Below are positions 1-6,640 of a DNA stretch of 13,888 bases, piece by piece; position 1 is the first letter of the stretch; each line of letters begins with the position of its first letter. A program made the translations under genes and the position numbers. This stretch comes from Acidaminobacter sp964416305 (GTDB taxonomy: Bacteria; Bacillota; Clostridia; Peptostreptococcales; Acidaminobacteraceae): positions 1-13,888 of the forward strand of contig CAYQDM010000047.1 of assembly GCA_964416305.1 (NCBI GenBank), written 5' to 3'. The notes under the pieces were generated by a model. That model did not search any database and was not told where the DNA came from. It saw only the letters and a program-made list of their open reading frames with translations.

Positions 1-15
1 CGGGCTGCGCCCTAT

Positions 16-80
16 ATAAACAAAAGTGAAACCGCACATTCCAGAGCAAGCTCTGGATGAACGGTTTCACTTTTGTTTAT
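16..80 (-). terminator. Long cruciform hairpin downstream of dmkB
   Basis: A perfect 19-bp inverted repeat has arms at 16-34 and 62-80. Inside it lies a second 6-bp hairpin, CCAGAG (41-46) and CTCTGG (51-56). The structure begins 20 bases past the dmkB stop codon, and on the minus strand the distal arm ends in a T-rich stretch (TTTTGTTTAT), so it probably terminates the dmkB transcript. The classical T-run after the stem is weak, and the near-perfect symmetry could also serve a convergent gene outside the window. Confidence 0.6.
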
Positions 81-99
81 GCACGTCTGTTAGCCTTCA

Positions 100-1068
100 C
101 TAATGATCTCTTCCAATAAGTTGATTCGCGAGGCGTCTCAGCGTCTCTTTCGCCTCATGCTCCGGCAGGGCCTCAATTCTGGCCATAGCCCGGGAAGTAT
201 AGCGGTCCGCCAATTTCTTGGCGCGGCCTACGCCGCCGCTTGACCTGACCAGCGCCAGGAGATCGTCTACATCATGTTCGCTTAAATTACTGCTCAGCTT
301 AGTCTCAATAGCCTCACCCAGTGGAGTCTCTAAAGCATACAGCAGTGGCAGCGTATAAAAGCCTCTTTGCAGGTCCCTTTGTGCGCTCTTTCCGAGTTTT
401 TCGGAATCGCCGTTGTAATCCAGCAGGTCGTCCACCACTTGAAATGCCATGCCAATGTCATGGCCAATTCTGCCCAGGGCTTTGCACAGCTTCGGATCAC
501 AGCCTGCTTCAAAGGCGCCGGCATAGAAGCTCATGGCAAACAACGCCGCGGTTTTGCCGGAAATGACTTTCAAGTAATTCTTGAATGACATATGGGCATT
601 ATAGCGGAAATTGAACTGGCGGATTTCGCCCATGCAGATCTTCATGATGGCCTTGGAGATATCCTGAAGATTCTCCCGGGTATAGTCATGGGAGGACAGC
701 ATCATGAAGCACTGACAAAAGAGCCAGTCACCCAGGTAGACCGCGTAATCCTTGCCATATTTCGACTGTACGGTTTCAATCCCGCGCCTGAGCCTGGAAT
801 CATCTACAATATCATCATGGACCAAGGTCGCCATATGCAGCATCTCAATGACAGCTGCCAGCGTCCGAATCTTCTGCGGCTCGACCTCGCCAAACCTGGC
901 GGAAATCATGAGGAATGCCGGGCGCAGCATTTTACCGCCGCTGCCGACCATTTCCGTCAGTGCCTCTTCGAAGCCAGCATCCGAAGACTGACTGTGCTTT
1001 AGGATCAAGCCCCTGACCAGTTGAAGCTCATTATTCAATTCGGGGAAGTCTTTCCAGAAAGCGCTCAT
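100..1068 (-). CDS. dmkB: Long-chain polyprenyl diphosphate synthase (DmkB-type, heptaprenyl synthase component II family)
   Basis: This 322-residue trans-isoprenyl diphosphate synthase condenses isopentenyl diphosphate units to make the side chain of a membrane quinone. It has the substrate-binding GGKMLRP motif (44-50), the first aspartate-rich motif DDIVD (85-89) and the second, DDLLD (213-217), which bind Mg and diphosphate. Ala80, five residues before the first motif, is small, which in this family favours long products. The length is normal. The start is fixed by AAGGAG five bases before the ATG. It is the last gene of a minus-strand cluster and follows eetB by 112 bases. The family call is firm. 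Assignment as dmkB, the synthase dedicated to the electron-transfer quinone rather than the housekeeping heptaprenyl synthase, is inferred from the neighbouring eetB, eetA and ndh2. Confidence 0.88.
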   Translation of the reverse strand: MSAFWKDFPELNNELQLVRGLILKHSQSSDAGFEEALTEMVGSGGKMLRPAFLMISARFGEVEPQKIRTLAAVIEMLHMATLVHDDIVDDSRLRRGIETVQSKYGKDYAVYLGDWLFCQCFMMLSSHDYTRENLQDISKAIMKICMGEIRQFNFRYNAHMSFKNYLKVISGKTAALFAMSFYAGAFEAGCDPKLCKALGRIGHDIGMAFQVVDDLLDYNGDSEKLGKSAQRDLQRGFYTLPLLYALETPLGEAIETKLSSNLSEHDVDDLLALVRSSGGVGRAKKLADRYTSRAMARIEALPEHEAKETLRRLANQLIGRDH

Positions 1069-1081
1069 AGCTTCTCCTTAC

Positions 1082-1105
1082 GATCTTAATCTTGATCTTG
1101 ATCAA
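1082..1105. repeat. Hexanucleotide tandem repeat in the eetB-dmkB gap
   Basis: Four consecutive six-base units read GATCTT, AATCTT, GATCTT, GATCAA. They lie just upstream of the dmkB ribosome binding site on the minus strand. The repeat may only reflect replication slippage; no function is visible. The rest of the 112-base gap is AT-rich with no clear promoter. Confidence 0.6.
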
Positions 1106-1180
1106 AATTTTGTTCCTGTATTTTATCCTCAAATCATTTCACGATCTCTACATCCGACTGCTTCTTAATTTCAATTCATC

Positions 1181-1714
1181 TCAACTATTCTGAAACAGCC
1201 GCGTCGCCTTGAGCGCTTTGAGCAGATATTGTACCGTGAGTCCAACAGCCACACCAGTCGCTATGGCGGCCAGCATGAGCATTGGCAAATACCCTAAAAT
1301 AAAGGCGTTTTGAATGATAAACGCCGCCATGAGCAGTTGTCCCAGGTTATGGGCTACCGCACCCACTACGCTGATGCCGATGGTTCCGAGATTCTTAAAA
1401 TCCAGGTAAACCAGCAGAGCCATGATGAAGTAACTCAGATAGCCGCCGGCCAGACTGTAGAGGAACGACGAGAAGGAACCGACGATAAATGCCGTCATCA
1501 GAATTCTGAGGGTGACCACCAGAAACGACTGCCTAAAGGGCAGCATGTAGATCGCCGTCAGTGTCACGATATTGGCAAGGCCGAGCTTCGCGCCGGGCAC
1601 GTTGAAGTTGAAGGGAATCATCCGTTCCACCAGACTCAGGACAATAGCCTGAGCCACCAGGACCGCGATGAGGACCATAGTTCTCGTTTTGGAATGCTTA
1701 CTGCGCAATGGCAT
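1181..1714 (-). CDS. eetB: Gx-transporter family membrane protein EetB (Hpre_diP_synt_I family)
   Basis: This 177-residue hydrophobic protein has about five membrane segments. It matches the family once annotated as heptaprenyl diphosphate synthase component I and now called Gx transporter: it carries the motifs GAKLGLANIVTL and GAVAHNLGQL, typical of this ECF S-component-like fold. In flavin-based extracellular electron transfer loci this protein is EetB, needed with EetA to pass electrons outward. A longer frame reaches 1774, but the chosen ATG at 1714 has AAGGGGG seven bases upstream and gives a normal N-terminus before the first membrane helix. It overlaps the end of eetA by 17 bases, which suggests translational coupling. 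It ends in TGA, which shows that TGA is a stop codon in this genome. The exact biochemical role of EetB is not established. Confidence 0.85.
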   Translation of the reverse strand: MPLRSKHSKTRTMVLIAVLVAQAIVLSLVERMIPFNFNVPGAKLGLANIVTLTAIYMLPFRQSFLVVTLRILMTAFIVGSFSSFLYSLAGGYLSYFIMALLVYLDFKNLGTIGISVVGAVAHNLGQLLMAAFIIQNAFILGYLPMLMLAAIATGVAVGLTVQYLLKALKATRLFQNS

Positions 1715-2078
1715 CCAGACCCCCTTCAGACGACCCTTTAATCTGCACGATGACCTCATGCGGCAGGCAGACAATGGTGTCTCCCGGCTGAACAGCAGGT
1801 ACCGTGTTGACGCAGATCTGATCCCTGCAGTCCGCTTCGAACATCAGGATTCGGCCTTCTTCGATTTTGAGAAAATTGTACCCTTTCTCAGTCCGGATTT
1901 CAATGACCTGAGGCTCAGATAGATTCACAGTTTTAAACAACTCGCCTTCGACGACAATTTCTGCCTCAATTACATCCGCAGACTCTGCCGCTCTGGCCTG
2001 TAAAAATCTCATAATGCCGAGGGATCCGAGGGCCACCGCGGCAAGCACAACGATCAGGATGATGTCCGTTTTTTTCAT
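1698..2078 (-). CDS. eetA: NusG domain II protein EetA, membrane-anchored
   Basis: This 126-residue protein has one N-terminal membrane segment (about residues 5-23) and then an extracytoplasmic domain of the NusG domain II family. The family pattern is visible as CRDQICV (84-90) and IVCLPHEVIV (102-111), giving three cysteines, C84, C89 and C104. In extracellular electron transfer loci this gene is eetA, acting with eetB between the quinone pool and surface flavoproteins. A longer frame starts at 2147; the ATG at 2078 was chosen because it has AGGGG upstream and begins a typical MKK signal-anchor, and because the longer N-terminus would run through a terminator hairpin. The gene overlaps eetB. 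The hairpin at 2097-2166 sits directly upstream, so its expression must depend on readthrough or regulated folding. Confidence 0.86.
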   Translation of the reverse strand: MKKTDIILIVVLAAVALGSLGIMRFLQARAAESADVIEAEIVVEGELFKTVNLSEPQVIEIRTEKGYNFLKIEEGRILMFEADCRDQICVNTVPAVQPGDTIVCLPHEVIVQIKGSSEGGLDAIAQ

Positions 2079-2096
2079 GTTAAAAACCCCTGTCCT

Positions 2097-2166
2097 AAAA
2101 AACGCTGACATAACGAAATGTCCCTTCAAAGCAAAGGCAAACTTCAAAAGGACATTCCATGTCAGC
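2097..2166 (-). terminator. Intrinsic terminator between ndh2 and eetA
   Basis: On the minus strand an 8-bp stem (GCTGACAT at 2104-2111 with ATGTCAGC at 2159-2166) encloses a 7-bp stem (AATGTCC at 2117-2123 with GGACATT at 2150-2156). A run of six T follows at 2102-2097. It starts 13 bases after the ndh2 stop and its T-run ends less than 20 bases before the eetA start codon. No separate eetA promoter fits in the remaining space, so this acts as an attenuator or partial terminator within the cluster. Confidence 0.78.
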
Positions 2167-2178
2167 CGTCAAGCAATG

Positions 2179-4089
2179 CTATTCGGTGTACAGATAATAT
2201 TTTTTAACGAAACCGATCTTCTTCCAGATCTTCTTGAGGAATGGAAGGACATAGTAGTCCATGCCGAAGGTGCTGCCGGATCCGCCAATCAGCGCAACGC
2301 CGCCAGCCATGTACCAGAGCATCTCGAGTGGAGCCATGCCGGAAGCCCAGATCATGCCGCCCATTGCGATAGTCGCGATTGCGGAAATCGCTGTGAAGAG
2401 ACCCGCCATCAGCGCGAGGCCGAAGAGCACCTCTCCAATGACCATGCCGGTCTGGAACACAGACGCCAGCGTCGTAAACCCACCGTCTGCTGTGTAGAAG
2501 AACGCGTCCATAGACCATTGTACCATAGAAGAGATGAAATCAGGAACCGGAAGTGCTTCGCCCCATGCGGATGCTGTTTCAGCAGCAGCGCCAGCCGTAG
2601 CTGATGCAGCCGTGGCAGCGTCAGCGAGAGTCGCGACCACATTGCCGCCTCCATTCCACGCAGGGGATGCTGTGGTGCCGCCGTCGATGACCTTCGCAGG
2701 AATCAGGAAGATGTTGGACGGATCCGCAAGGACGCCAGGAAGCTTGTGCCAGCCCTGCTCAAACCATTTCCAACCGACAAAGAGGCGCAGTGGAACGAGC
2801 CAGAAGTTTGGAGACGCTTTAGCGAAGTGACCGCCTACGAAGCTGCGGTTGTCCTTGATGTGGAAGACTTCGTGAAGCAGGTACGTCCAGCACTTGTTGA
2901 AGCCGGCGACCTGAATAAAGTAGACGAGGTTGATAAAGTGCTTAACGAACATGGCGAAGAATCCGGTGAGCCCGAAGAACTTGCCAGGCATGCCAAGGTG
3001 CGCGACGCCGGTGCGGCCGCCAATACAGACCATAGCGCCGTGGAAGGCAGGCTTGTAGCTTTCCTTTTCGCCGCCCTTCAGGTCAGCAGTGATGTTGTGG
3101 GCGACTGTTGCAGCGGAATGCTCTGCGTTTTCGACCATCTGAGGAACCGGTCTCTGCTCGCCTTCGACGATATAGAAGATATTGTCGCCAGCGACATAGA
3201 CGTTTTCATGCTCGACGGACTGCAGCTTGTCGTTGGTGACAATGCGGTTTCTGCCTTCGCGTTTGACATCGAGGTTCGCCATAACGTCAGCGCCTTCAAC
3301 GCCCGCCGCCCAGATGACCGTGTCCGCTTCCAGAGTGCCCTTTTCGCCAAGACGGACAAAGCCTTTGCCCACTTCAGTGATGGAGGATCCGGTGAGAATC
3401 TCAACACCAAGCTTAACGAGAATTTTCTCTGCTTTTTGGATCAAGTTGTCAGGGAAGATAGGCAGAATCTTAGGAAGCATATCCACCGCGTAAAGCTTGA
3501 CTTCCTCAGGATCCACGTAGAAATCCTTGCAAAGTCTGTCCTTCCACTCCGCCAGTTCGCCGACCATTTCAACACCCGTAAAGCCGCAGCCTACGACGAC
3601 AAACGTCAGCATTTTCTTGCGCTTTTCAGGGTTCTTTTCTTTGACCGCTTCGCGGAACATTTTAAGGATGTGCTCATGGATTCCTACAGCATCTTCAAAT
3701 GTCCAGAGCTGGAAGGCGTTTTCTTTCGCGCCCGGAACGCCAAAGAACGTCGGCTTGGAGCCCGCCGCCATGACGAGGTAATCGTAAGGATAGCTTGCGT
3801 CCTCTGACTTCAGGACTTTGCCATTGAAATCGATGTCTTTGATGTCATCCAGAACGACATTGACATTTCGTCCTGCGAATATCTTTTTAAGGTTGATCCG
3901 GATCGCGTCCTCTGGAACACGACCGGCAGCTACTTCATGGAGCTCCGTCAGCATAGTGTGGTACGGCTTTTTGTCGATCAGCGAGATTTCGACCTCTTCG
4001 CTTTTCTTGAACTTTCTGGCAAGCTTCTTGGCTGTCAAAATGCCAGCGTAGCCGCCGCCCAGAATGACGATGCGTTTCTTGTCGCTCAT
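2179..4089 (-). CDS. ndh2: Type II NADH dehydrogenase fused to a C-terminal DoxX-like membrane domain
   Basis: This 636-residue flavoprotein should oxidise NADH and reduce a membrane quinone without pumping protons. Residues 1-400 form the NDH-2 core: the FAD-binding Rossmann motif GGGYAG (11-16), the NADH-binding motif VVGCGFTGVE (165-174), AAGVEGADV (261-269), and the second FAD motif VYVAGDN (297-303). Residues about 425-636 add a DoxX-like membrane region with four likely helices (about 430-447, 545-562, 563-582, 592-610), broken by an Ala-rich, low-complexity loop (about 486-508). The length, about 230 residues more than simple NDH-2 enzymes, resembles Ndh2 of extracellular electron transfer loci. 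GGAGGAA lies just before the ATG. Neighbours are fmnB upstream and eetA downstream, each separated by a terminator hairpin. The NDH-2 call is firm; the quinone used is inferred. Confidence 0.93.
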   Translation of the reverse strand: MSDKKRIVILGGGYAGILTAKKLARKFKKSEEVEISLIDKKPYHTMLTELHEVAAGRVPEDAIRINLKKIFAGRNVNVVLDDIKDIDFNGKVLKSEDASYPYDYLVMAAGSKPTFFGVPGAKENAFQLWTFEDAVGIHEHILKMFREAVKEKNPEKRKKMLTFVVVGCGFTGVEMVGELAEWKDRLCKDFYVDPEEVKLYAVDMLPKILPIFPDNLIQKAEKILVKLGVEILTGSSITEVGKGFVRLGEKGTLEADTVIWAAGVEGADVMANLDVKREGRNRIVTNDKLQSVEHENVYVAGDNIFYIVEGEQRPVPQMVENAEHSAATVAHNITADLKGGEKESYKPAFHGAMVCIGGRTGVAHLGMPGKFFGLTGFFAMFVKHFINLVYFIQVAGFNKCWTYLLHEVFHIKDNRSFVGGHFAKASPNFWLVPLRLFVGWKWFEQGWHKLPGVLADPSNIFLIPAKVIDGGTTASPAWNGGGNVVATLADAATAASATAGAAAETASAWGEALPVPDFISSMVQWSMDAFFYTADGGFTTLASVFQTGMVIGEVLFGLALMAGLFTAISAIATIAMGGMIWASGMAPLEMLWYMAGGVALIGGSGSTFGMDYYVLPFLKKIWKKIGFVKKYYLYTE

Positions 4090-4257
4090 GGTATTCCTCC
4101 CAGATCTTATTGGTATGACCGATTATGATAAATAATTGCTAAACAACCATTTGATAAAACATTATCATACCTGTAGAAAAAATCCATAGTTTTGCCGCTT
4201 TTGTTCATTAAAATGGTTTTTGTCCATAATGTTTTTGGTTAAATAACATAACAAAGA
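4090..4257 (-). promoter_or_regulatory. AT-rich ndh2 upstream region with inverted repeats
   Basis: This AT-rich leader of ndh2 contains TGATAA (4152-4157) facing TTATCA (4162-4167), and ATTAT facing ATAAT near 4122-4136. These are operator-like palindromes. Several -10-like sequences are present on the minus strand, such as GATAAT and CATAAT, but I cannot pick a well-spaced pair. A promoter here is likely because a terminator closes fmnB upstream. Confidence 0.4.
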
Positions 4258-4327
4258 TGAATCTTGGTGTCAGACACCGAGTTACCAAAAAATGAATCTT
4301 GGTGTCAGACACCAAGTTTCCAAAAAA
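4258..4327. repeat. Two tandem 35-bp units carrying the GGTGTCAGACACC palindrome
   Basis: Two direct repeats of 35 bases (4258-4292 and 4293-4327) differ at two positions. Each holds the 13-base palindrome GGTGTCAGACACC (4266-4278 and 4301-4313), flanked by CTT on the left and AGTT-CC plus an A-run on the right. A third copy lies at 11702. Short palindromes of this kind, dispersed between genes, resemble REP elements; no associated transposase is in this window. Confidence 0.85.
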
Positions 4328-4352
4328 GTTTGGCCGATGGTCACCATCGGCC
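4322..4352 (-). terminator. Intrinsic terminator of fmnB
   Basis: A perfect hairpin has 10-base arms, GGCCGATGGT at 4332-4341 and ACCATCGGCC at 4343-4352. On the minus strand it is followed by AAAC and six T (4327-4322). It lies 10 bases after the fmnB stop codon. The T-run is contributed by the right-hand 35-bp repeat unit. Confidence 0.82.
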
Positions 4353-4361
4353 TATGCTTTG

Positions 4362-5480
4362 TTACTCAACGATGTGGAAATTATTATCCGTCAGCTCAAA
4401 AAACGCCTTTGCGCCGTCCGTCATGGTGATGGACTTGTCCGCCATGACGAAGATGGCATCGATACCATCGATGGATTCCACCAGGGCCTTGCCCTTTTCG
4501 GGCCCCAGGGAAAAGACCGCCGTGGAGAGGGCATCCGCGTCCATGGAGATGTCAGCAATGATGGAGACGCCCACCAGACCATTTTCGACCGGGTAGCCAT
4601 TGGTCGTGTCGAGGATATGGTGATAGCGCTTGCCGCCCTCCTCAAAGTAGCGCTCATAAACGCCGGAGGTCACAATAGTCTTGTCGGTGATGGTGGCAAT
4701 GCCCAGGTATTCCCCGCGCTCGGAGTAAGGATTTTGGACGCCAATGCGCCACGGTGAGCCATCCGGTTTTTCGCCCATAACCAGGACGTTGCCGCCCAGG
4801 TTGACAATGGCGCTTCGGACGCCGTGGCCATACAGGATCCCGGACACCACGTCCGCGCCAAAGCCCTTGGCTATGCCGCCCAGATCTATCAGCATGCCTT
4901 TTTCCTTGAGGAAAACCGTCTTCTCCGCTTCGTTCAGCTCGATTTTTGTATAGTCCACGAGAGGAAGCCGCGCGTCGATCTCTGCTTGCGCCGGGATCGC
5001 GGCGTAGTCTGTGCCTATGTTCCATAGTTTGACCAGGACGCCGACGCTGGGATCGAAGCGGCCATCCGAAAGTTCACTGTAGCGGATACTATTTTTGATG
5101 ACCTCAAAAGTATCATCCGAAACCTTTACCGGCGCGATGCCCGCATTTTCATTGATCTGCATGACTTCACTCTCCGCAGGATTCGCGTCGTTAATGGTCA
5201 TGCGGCGCTCAATGTCGCGCAGGGCATTGAAGCTGTCTGCGAAATAAGCGTCCTCAGCATAGTCGAAAAGTTTGAGAGAAATAATGGTGCCGAGGATGAA
5301 GTCGTTCTGCTCCACAGGCTCGGCAAGTGGGGTTGGAAGGTCCGTGCCCGGCTGCTGCGTCGTTGGCTGTTCAGGCGCAGGGGCCGGTTCTGAAGTCTGA
5401 CAGCCAGTGAAAGCCAGCAGTGTCAGAGCGAGAACTATTAAAAGAAATAAAGCCTGTTGTGGTTTGTAACTTTTTTTCAT
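4362..5480 (-). CDS. fmnB: ApbE-family FAD:protein FMN transferase lipoprotein
   Basis: This 372-residue surface lipoprotein should cleave FAD and attach FMN covalently to Ser/Thr of target proteins. The N-terminus is a lipoprotein signal with a lipobox ending at C27 (LAFTGC), then a Pro/Thr-rich linker to about residue 58. The ApbE signatures are present in order: DLGGIAKGFGAD, VNLGGNV, SGVYERYF followed by YHHILDTTNGYP, and MDADALSTAVFSLG near the C-terminus. Length is normal for the family plus linker. GGAGG lies nine bases before the ATG. It follows pplA, whose two FMN-binding domains are its obvious substrate, with a hairpin between the two genes. In Listeria-type electron transfer loci this enzyme is FmnB. 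The family call is firm; pairing with PplA is inferred from position. Confidence 0.93.
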   Translation of the reverse strand: MKKSYKPQQALFLLIVLALTLLAFTGCQTSEPAPAPEQPTTQQPGTDLPTPLAEPVEQNDFILGTIISLKLFDYAEDAYFADSFNALRDIERRMTINDANPAESEVMQINENAGIAPVKVSDDTFEVIKNSIRYSELSDGRFDPSVGVLVKLWNIGTDYAAIPAQAEIDARLPLVDYTKIELNEAEKTVFLKEKGMLIDLGGIAKGFGADVVSGILYGHGVRSAIVNLGGNVLVMGEKPDGSPWRIGVQNPYSERGEYLGIATITDKTIVTSGVYERYFEEGGKRYHHILDTTNGYPVENGLVGVSIIADISMDADALSTAVFSLGPEKGKALVESIDGIDAIFVMADKSITMTDGAKAFFELTDNNFHIVE

Positions 5481-5516
5481 ATTTGGATGCCTCCGTCAAT
5501 TGCGGCGTAAACGTAA

Positions 5517-5550
5517 AACAAGACTCAAGGTGCGTCCCTTGAGTCTTGTT
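5517..5550 (-). terminator. Perfect hairpin between pplA and fmnB
   Basis: A 14-bp perfect inverted repeat (5517-5530 and 5537-5550) has a six-base loop. On the minus strand it begins 25 bases after the pplA stop and is followed by TTTACGTTT. It probably terminates most pplA transcripts, leaving fmnB to be expressed by readthrough. Only 36 bases separate it from the fmnB start, and no full promoter is visible there. Confidence 0.8.
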
Positions 5551-5575
5551 CGGTTAACGTGTTTGGGTTGAACTA

Positions 5576-6451
5576 CTACTTCGCAGATGCGAGCGCTTCA
5601 GCAGCAAGTGTGAAGAAATCGCCTACAGAGATGGAGACGCCAGCGATTGCATCAGTTTTGCCTTCTGCGTTGAGTTCAACTGCAGCAGGATCTTGGGATT
5701 CGAGAAGGACTGCTTCAGTAGCAGCAGCTTGCTCGTGCCAAGGTGCTTTCGCGCCTGCAACGGTCATGTCGTAACGTCCGTCAGCAGATTGAACTTTCTT
5801 GGTGTCGCCGCCATCCTTGTGGATGCCGTCCCAGTTAGCTGCAACGATGTAGCCGTTGATAACAGTAAGGTCTACAGTTGATTTCCAGCCGCTGTTAGCG
5901 TCGAAATCAGCTGCTTCAGCATGGTAAGCGCCGTCTTTGTATTGGCCTGCGCCAACCGGACCAGCAGCGAGTGCTTTTTCAACAAGTGTGAAGTACTCGA
6001 TGACGTGGATGGAAACGCCAGCAATTGCGTCAGTGTGGCCTTCAGCATCCGTGTACTCAATCATAGTAGGATCTTGTTTCTCGAGAAGGTAGGCTTCAGT
6101 AGCAGCAGCTTGCTCGTGCCATTCAGCCTGAGCGCCGCCCTTTGCGACCATACCGTAAGTGCCGTCAGTGGAGAGTGTAATCTTGTCTGGGCCAGCGTTT
6201 TTGTTAGCGCCGTTCCAAACTGCAGATGCGATTGCGCCGTCTTTAACTTCGACAGTGACCATGTACTTCCAGCCGTTTTCTGCGAAGCCGTCTTCTTGAG
6301 CGAAGTAGATGCCATCAGCGTATTTAGCTTCTGCCGGAGTTTCAGCTGGCGTTTCTGCAGGTGCTGGAGTTTCAGCTGGCTTGGAGCATCCTGCGAAAAG
6401 GCTGATTGCGAGCACGGACACGAGGCCGAGCGCTAAAAGTTTTTTCTTCAT
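5576..6451 (-). CDS. pplA: Lipoprotein with two FMN-binding domains, PplA-type extracellular electron carrier
   Basis: This 291-residue lipoprotein has a signal peptide and lipobox ending at C22 (LFAGC), a linker of repeated PAET units (about 25-42), then two similar FMN-binding domains at about 44-165 and 170-291. Each domain contains GW-, W(H)EQAAATEA, LxxQDP and the terminal motif TDAIAGVSI, at 140-148 and 266-274. By comparison with the known D-x-x-S/T-G-A-T/S flavinylation motif, Ser147 and Ser273 are the likely FMN attachment sites. A longer frame starts at 6514, but the ATG at 6451 has AGGGGGA upstream and begins the signal peptide. The promoter upstream is near consensus. Alanine codons here favour GCT and GCA, unlike the GCC-rich genes further right, which suits high expression. 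In Listeria-type loci PplA carries electrons from the membrane to outside acceptors. Confidence 0.88.
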   Translation of the reverse strand: MKKKLLALGLVSVLAISLFAGCSKPAETPAPAETPAETPAEAKYADGIYFAQEDGFAENGWKYMVTVEVKDGAIASAVWNGANKNAGPDKITLSTDGTYGMVAKGGAQAEWHEQAAATEAYLLEKQDPTMIEYTDAEGHTDAIAGVSIHVIEYFTLVEKALAAGPVGAGQYKDGAYHAEAADFDANSGWKSTVDLTVINGYIVAANWDGIHKDGGDTKKVQSADGRYDMTVAGAKAPWHEQAAATEAVLLESQDPAAVELNAEGKTDAIAGVSISVGDFFTLAAEALASAK

Positions 6452-6485
6452 TTTGGTAATCCCCCTTGATTTTAGTTTCATCCTG

Positions 6486-6514
6486 AGTATAATTTCCTGA
6501 CAAAATAATGTCAA
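6486..6514 (-). promoter_or_regulatory. Strong sigma-A-type promoter of pplA
   Basis: On the minus strand TTGACA (6514-6509) and TATACT (6491-6486) are separated by exactly 17 bases, matching the consensus in 11 of 12 positions. Transcription would start near 6479, giving a leader of about 28 bases before the pplA start. Confidence 0.85.
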
Positions 6515-6540
6515 TCATTAGGGCTAATTTGTTCATTTAG

Positions 6541-6554
6541 GTCACAAAAGTGAC
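6541..6554. promoter_or_regulatory. Palindromic operator-like site upstream of pplA
   Basis: GTCAC-AAAA-GTGAC is a perfect inverted repeat centred about 68 bases before the predicted pplA start of transcription, a position typical for an activator. The half-sites are in the opposite orientation to the CRP/FNR and Rex consensus, so the binding protein is unknown. The surrounding 6555-6640 is AT-rich with no clear terminator for the gene that ends at 6641. Confidence 0.4.
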
Positions 6555-6640
6555 AAATTGTTTTTTATTTAATTTTTGCGCAGCCCTTATTTTTCAATCA
6601 CTTCAAGCATTGTTTGAATTTTCTAAAATTTAAATTGTAA

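Noticed and set aside
1082..1105. ATCTTG repeats as a regulatory array before dmkB
   Set aside because: Only about four imperfect units, no palindrome beyond TTGATCAA, and no relation to a visible promoter.
2746..3807. Long 353-codon open frame on the plus strand inside ndh2
   Set aside because: It lies wholly antisense to a clear NADH dehydrogenase, has no recognisable family pattern, and is explained by the codon bias of the real gene.
4258..4596. Plus-strand frame covering the tandem palindromes
   Set aside because: It reads through the repeats into the antisense of fmnB, has no ribosome binding site and no family pattern.
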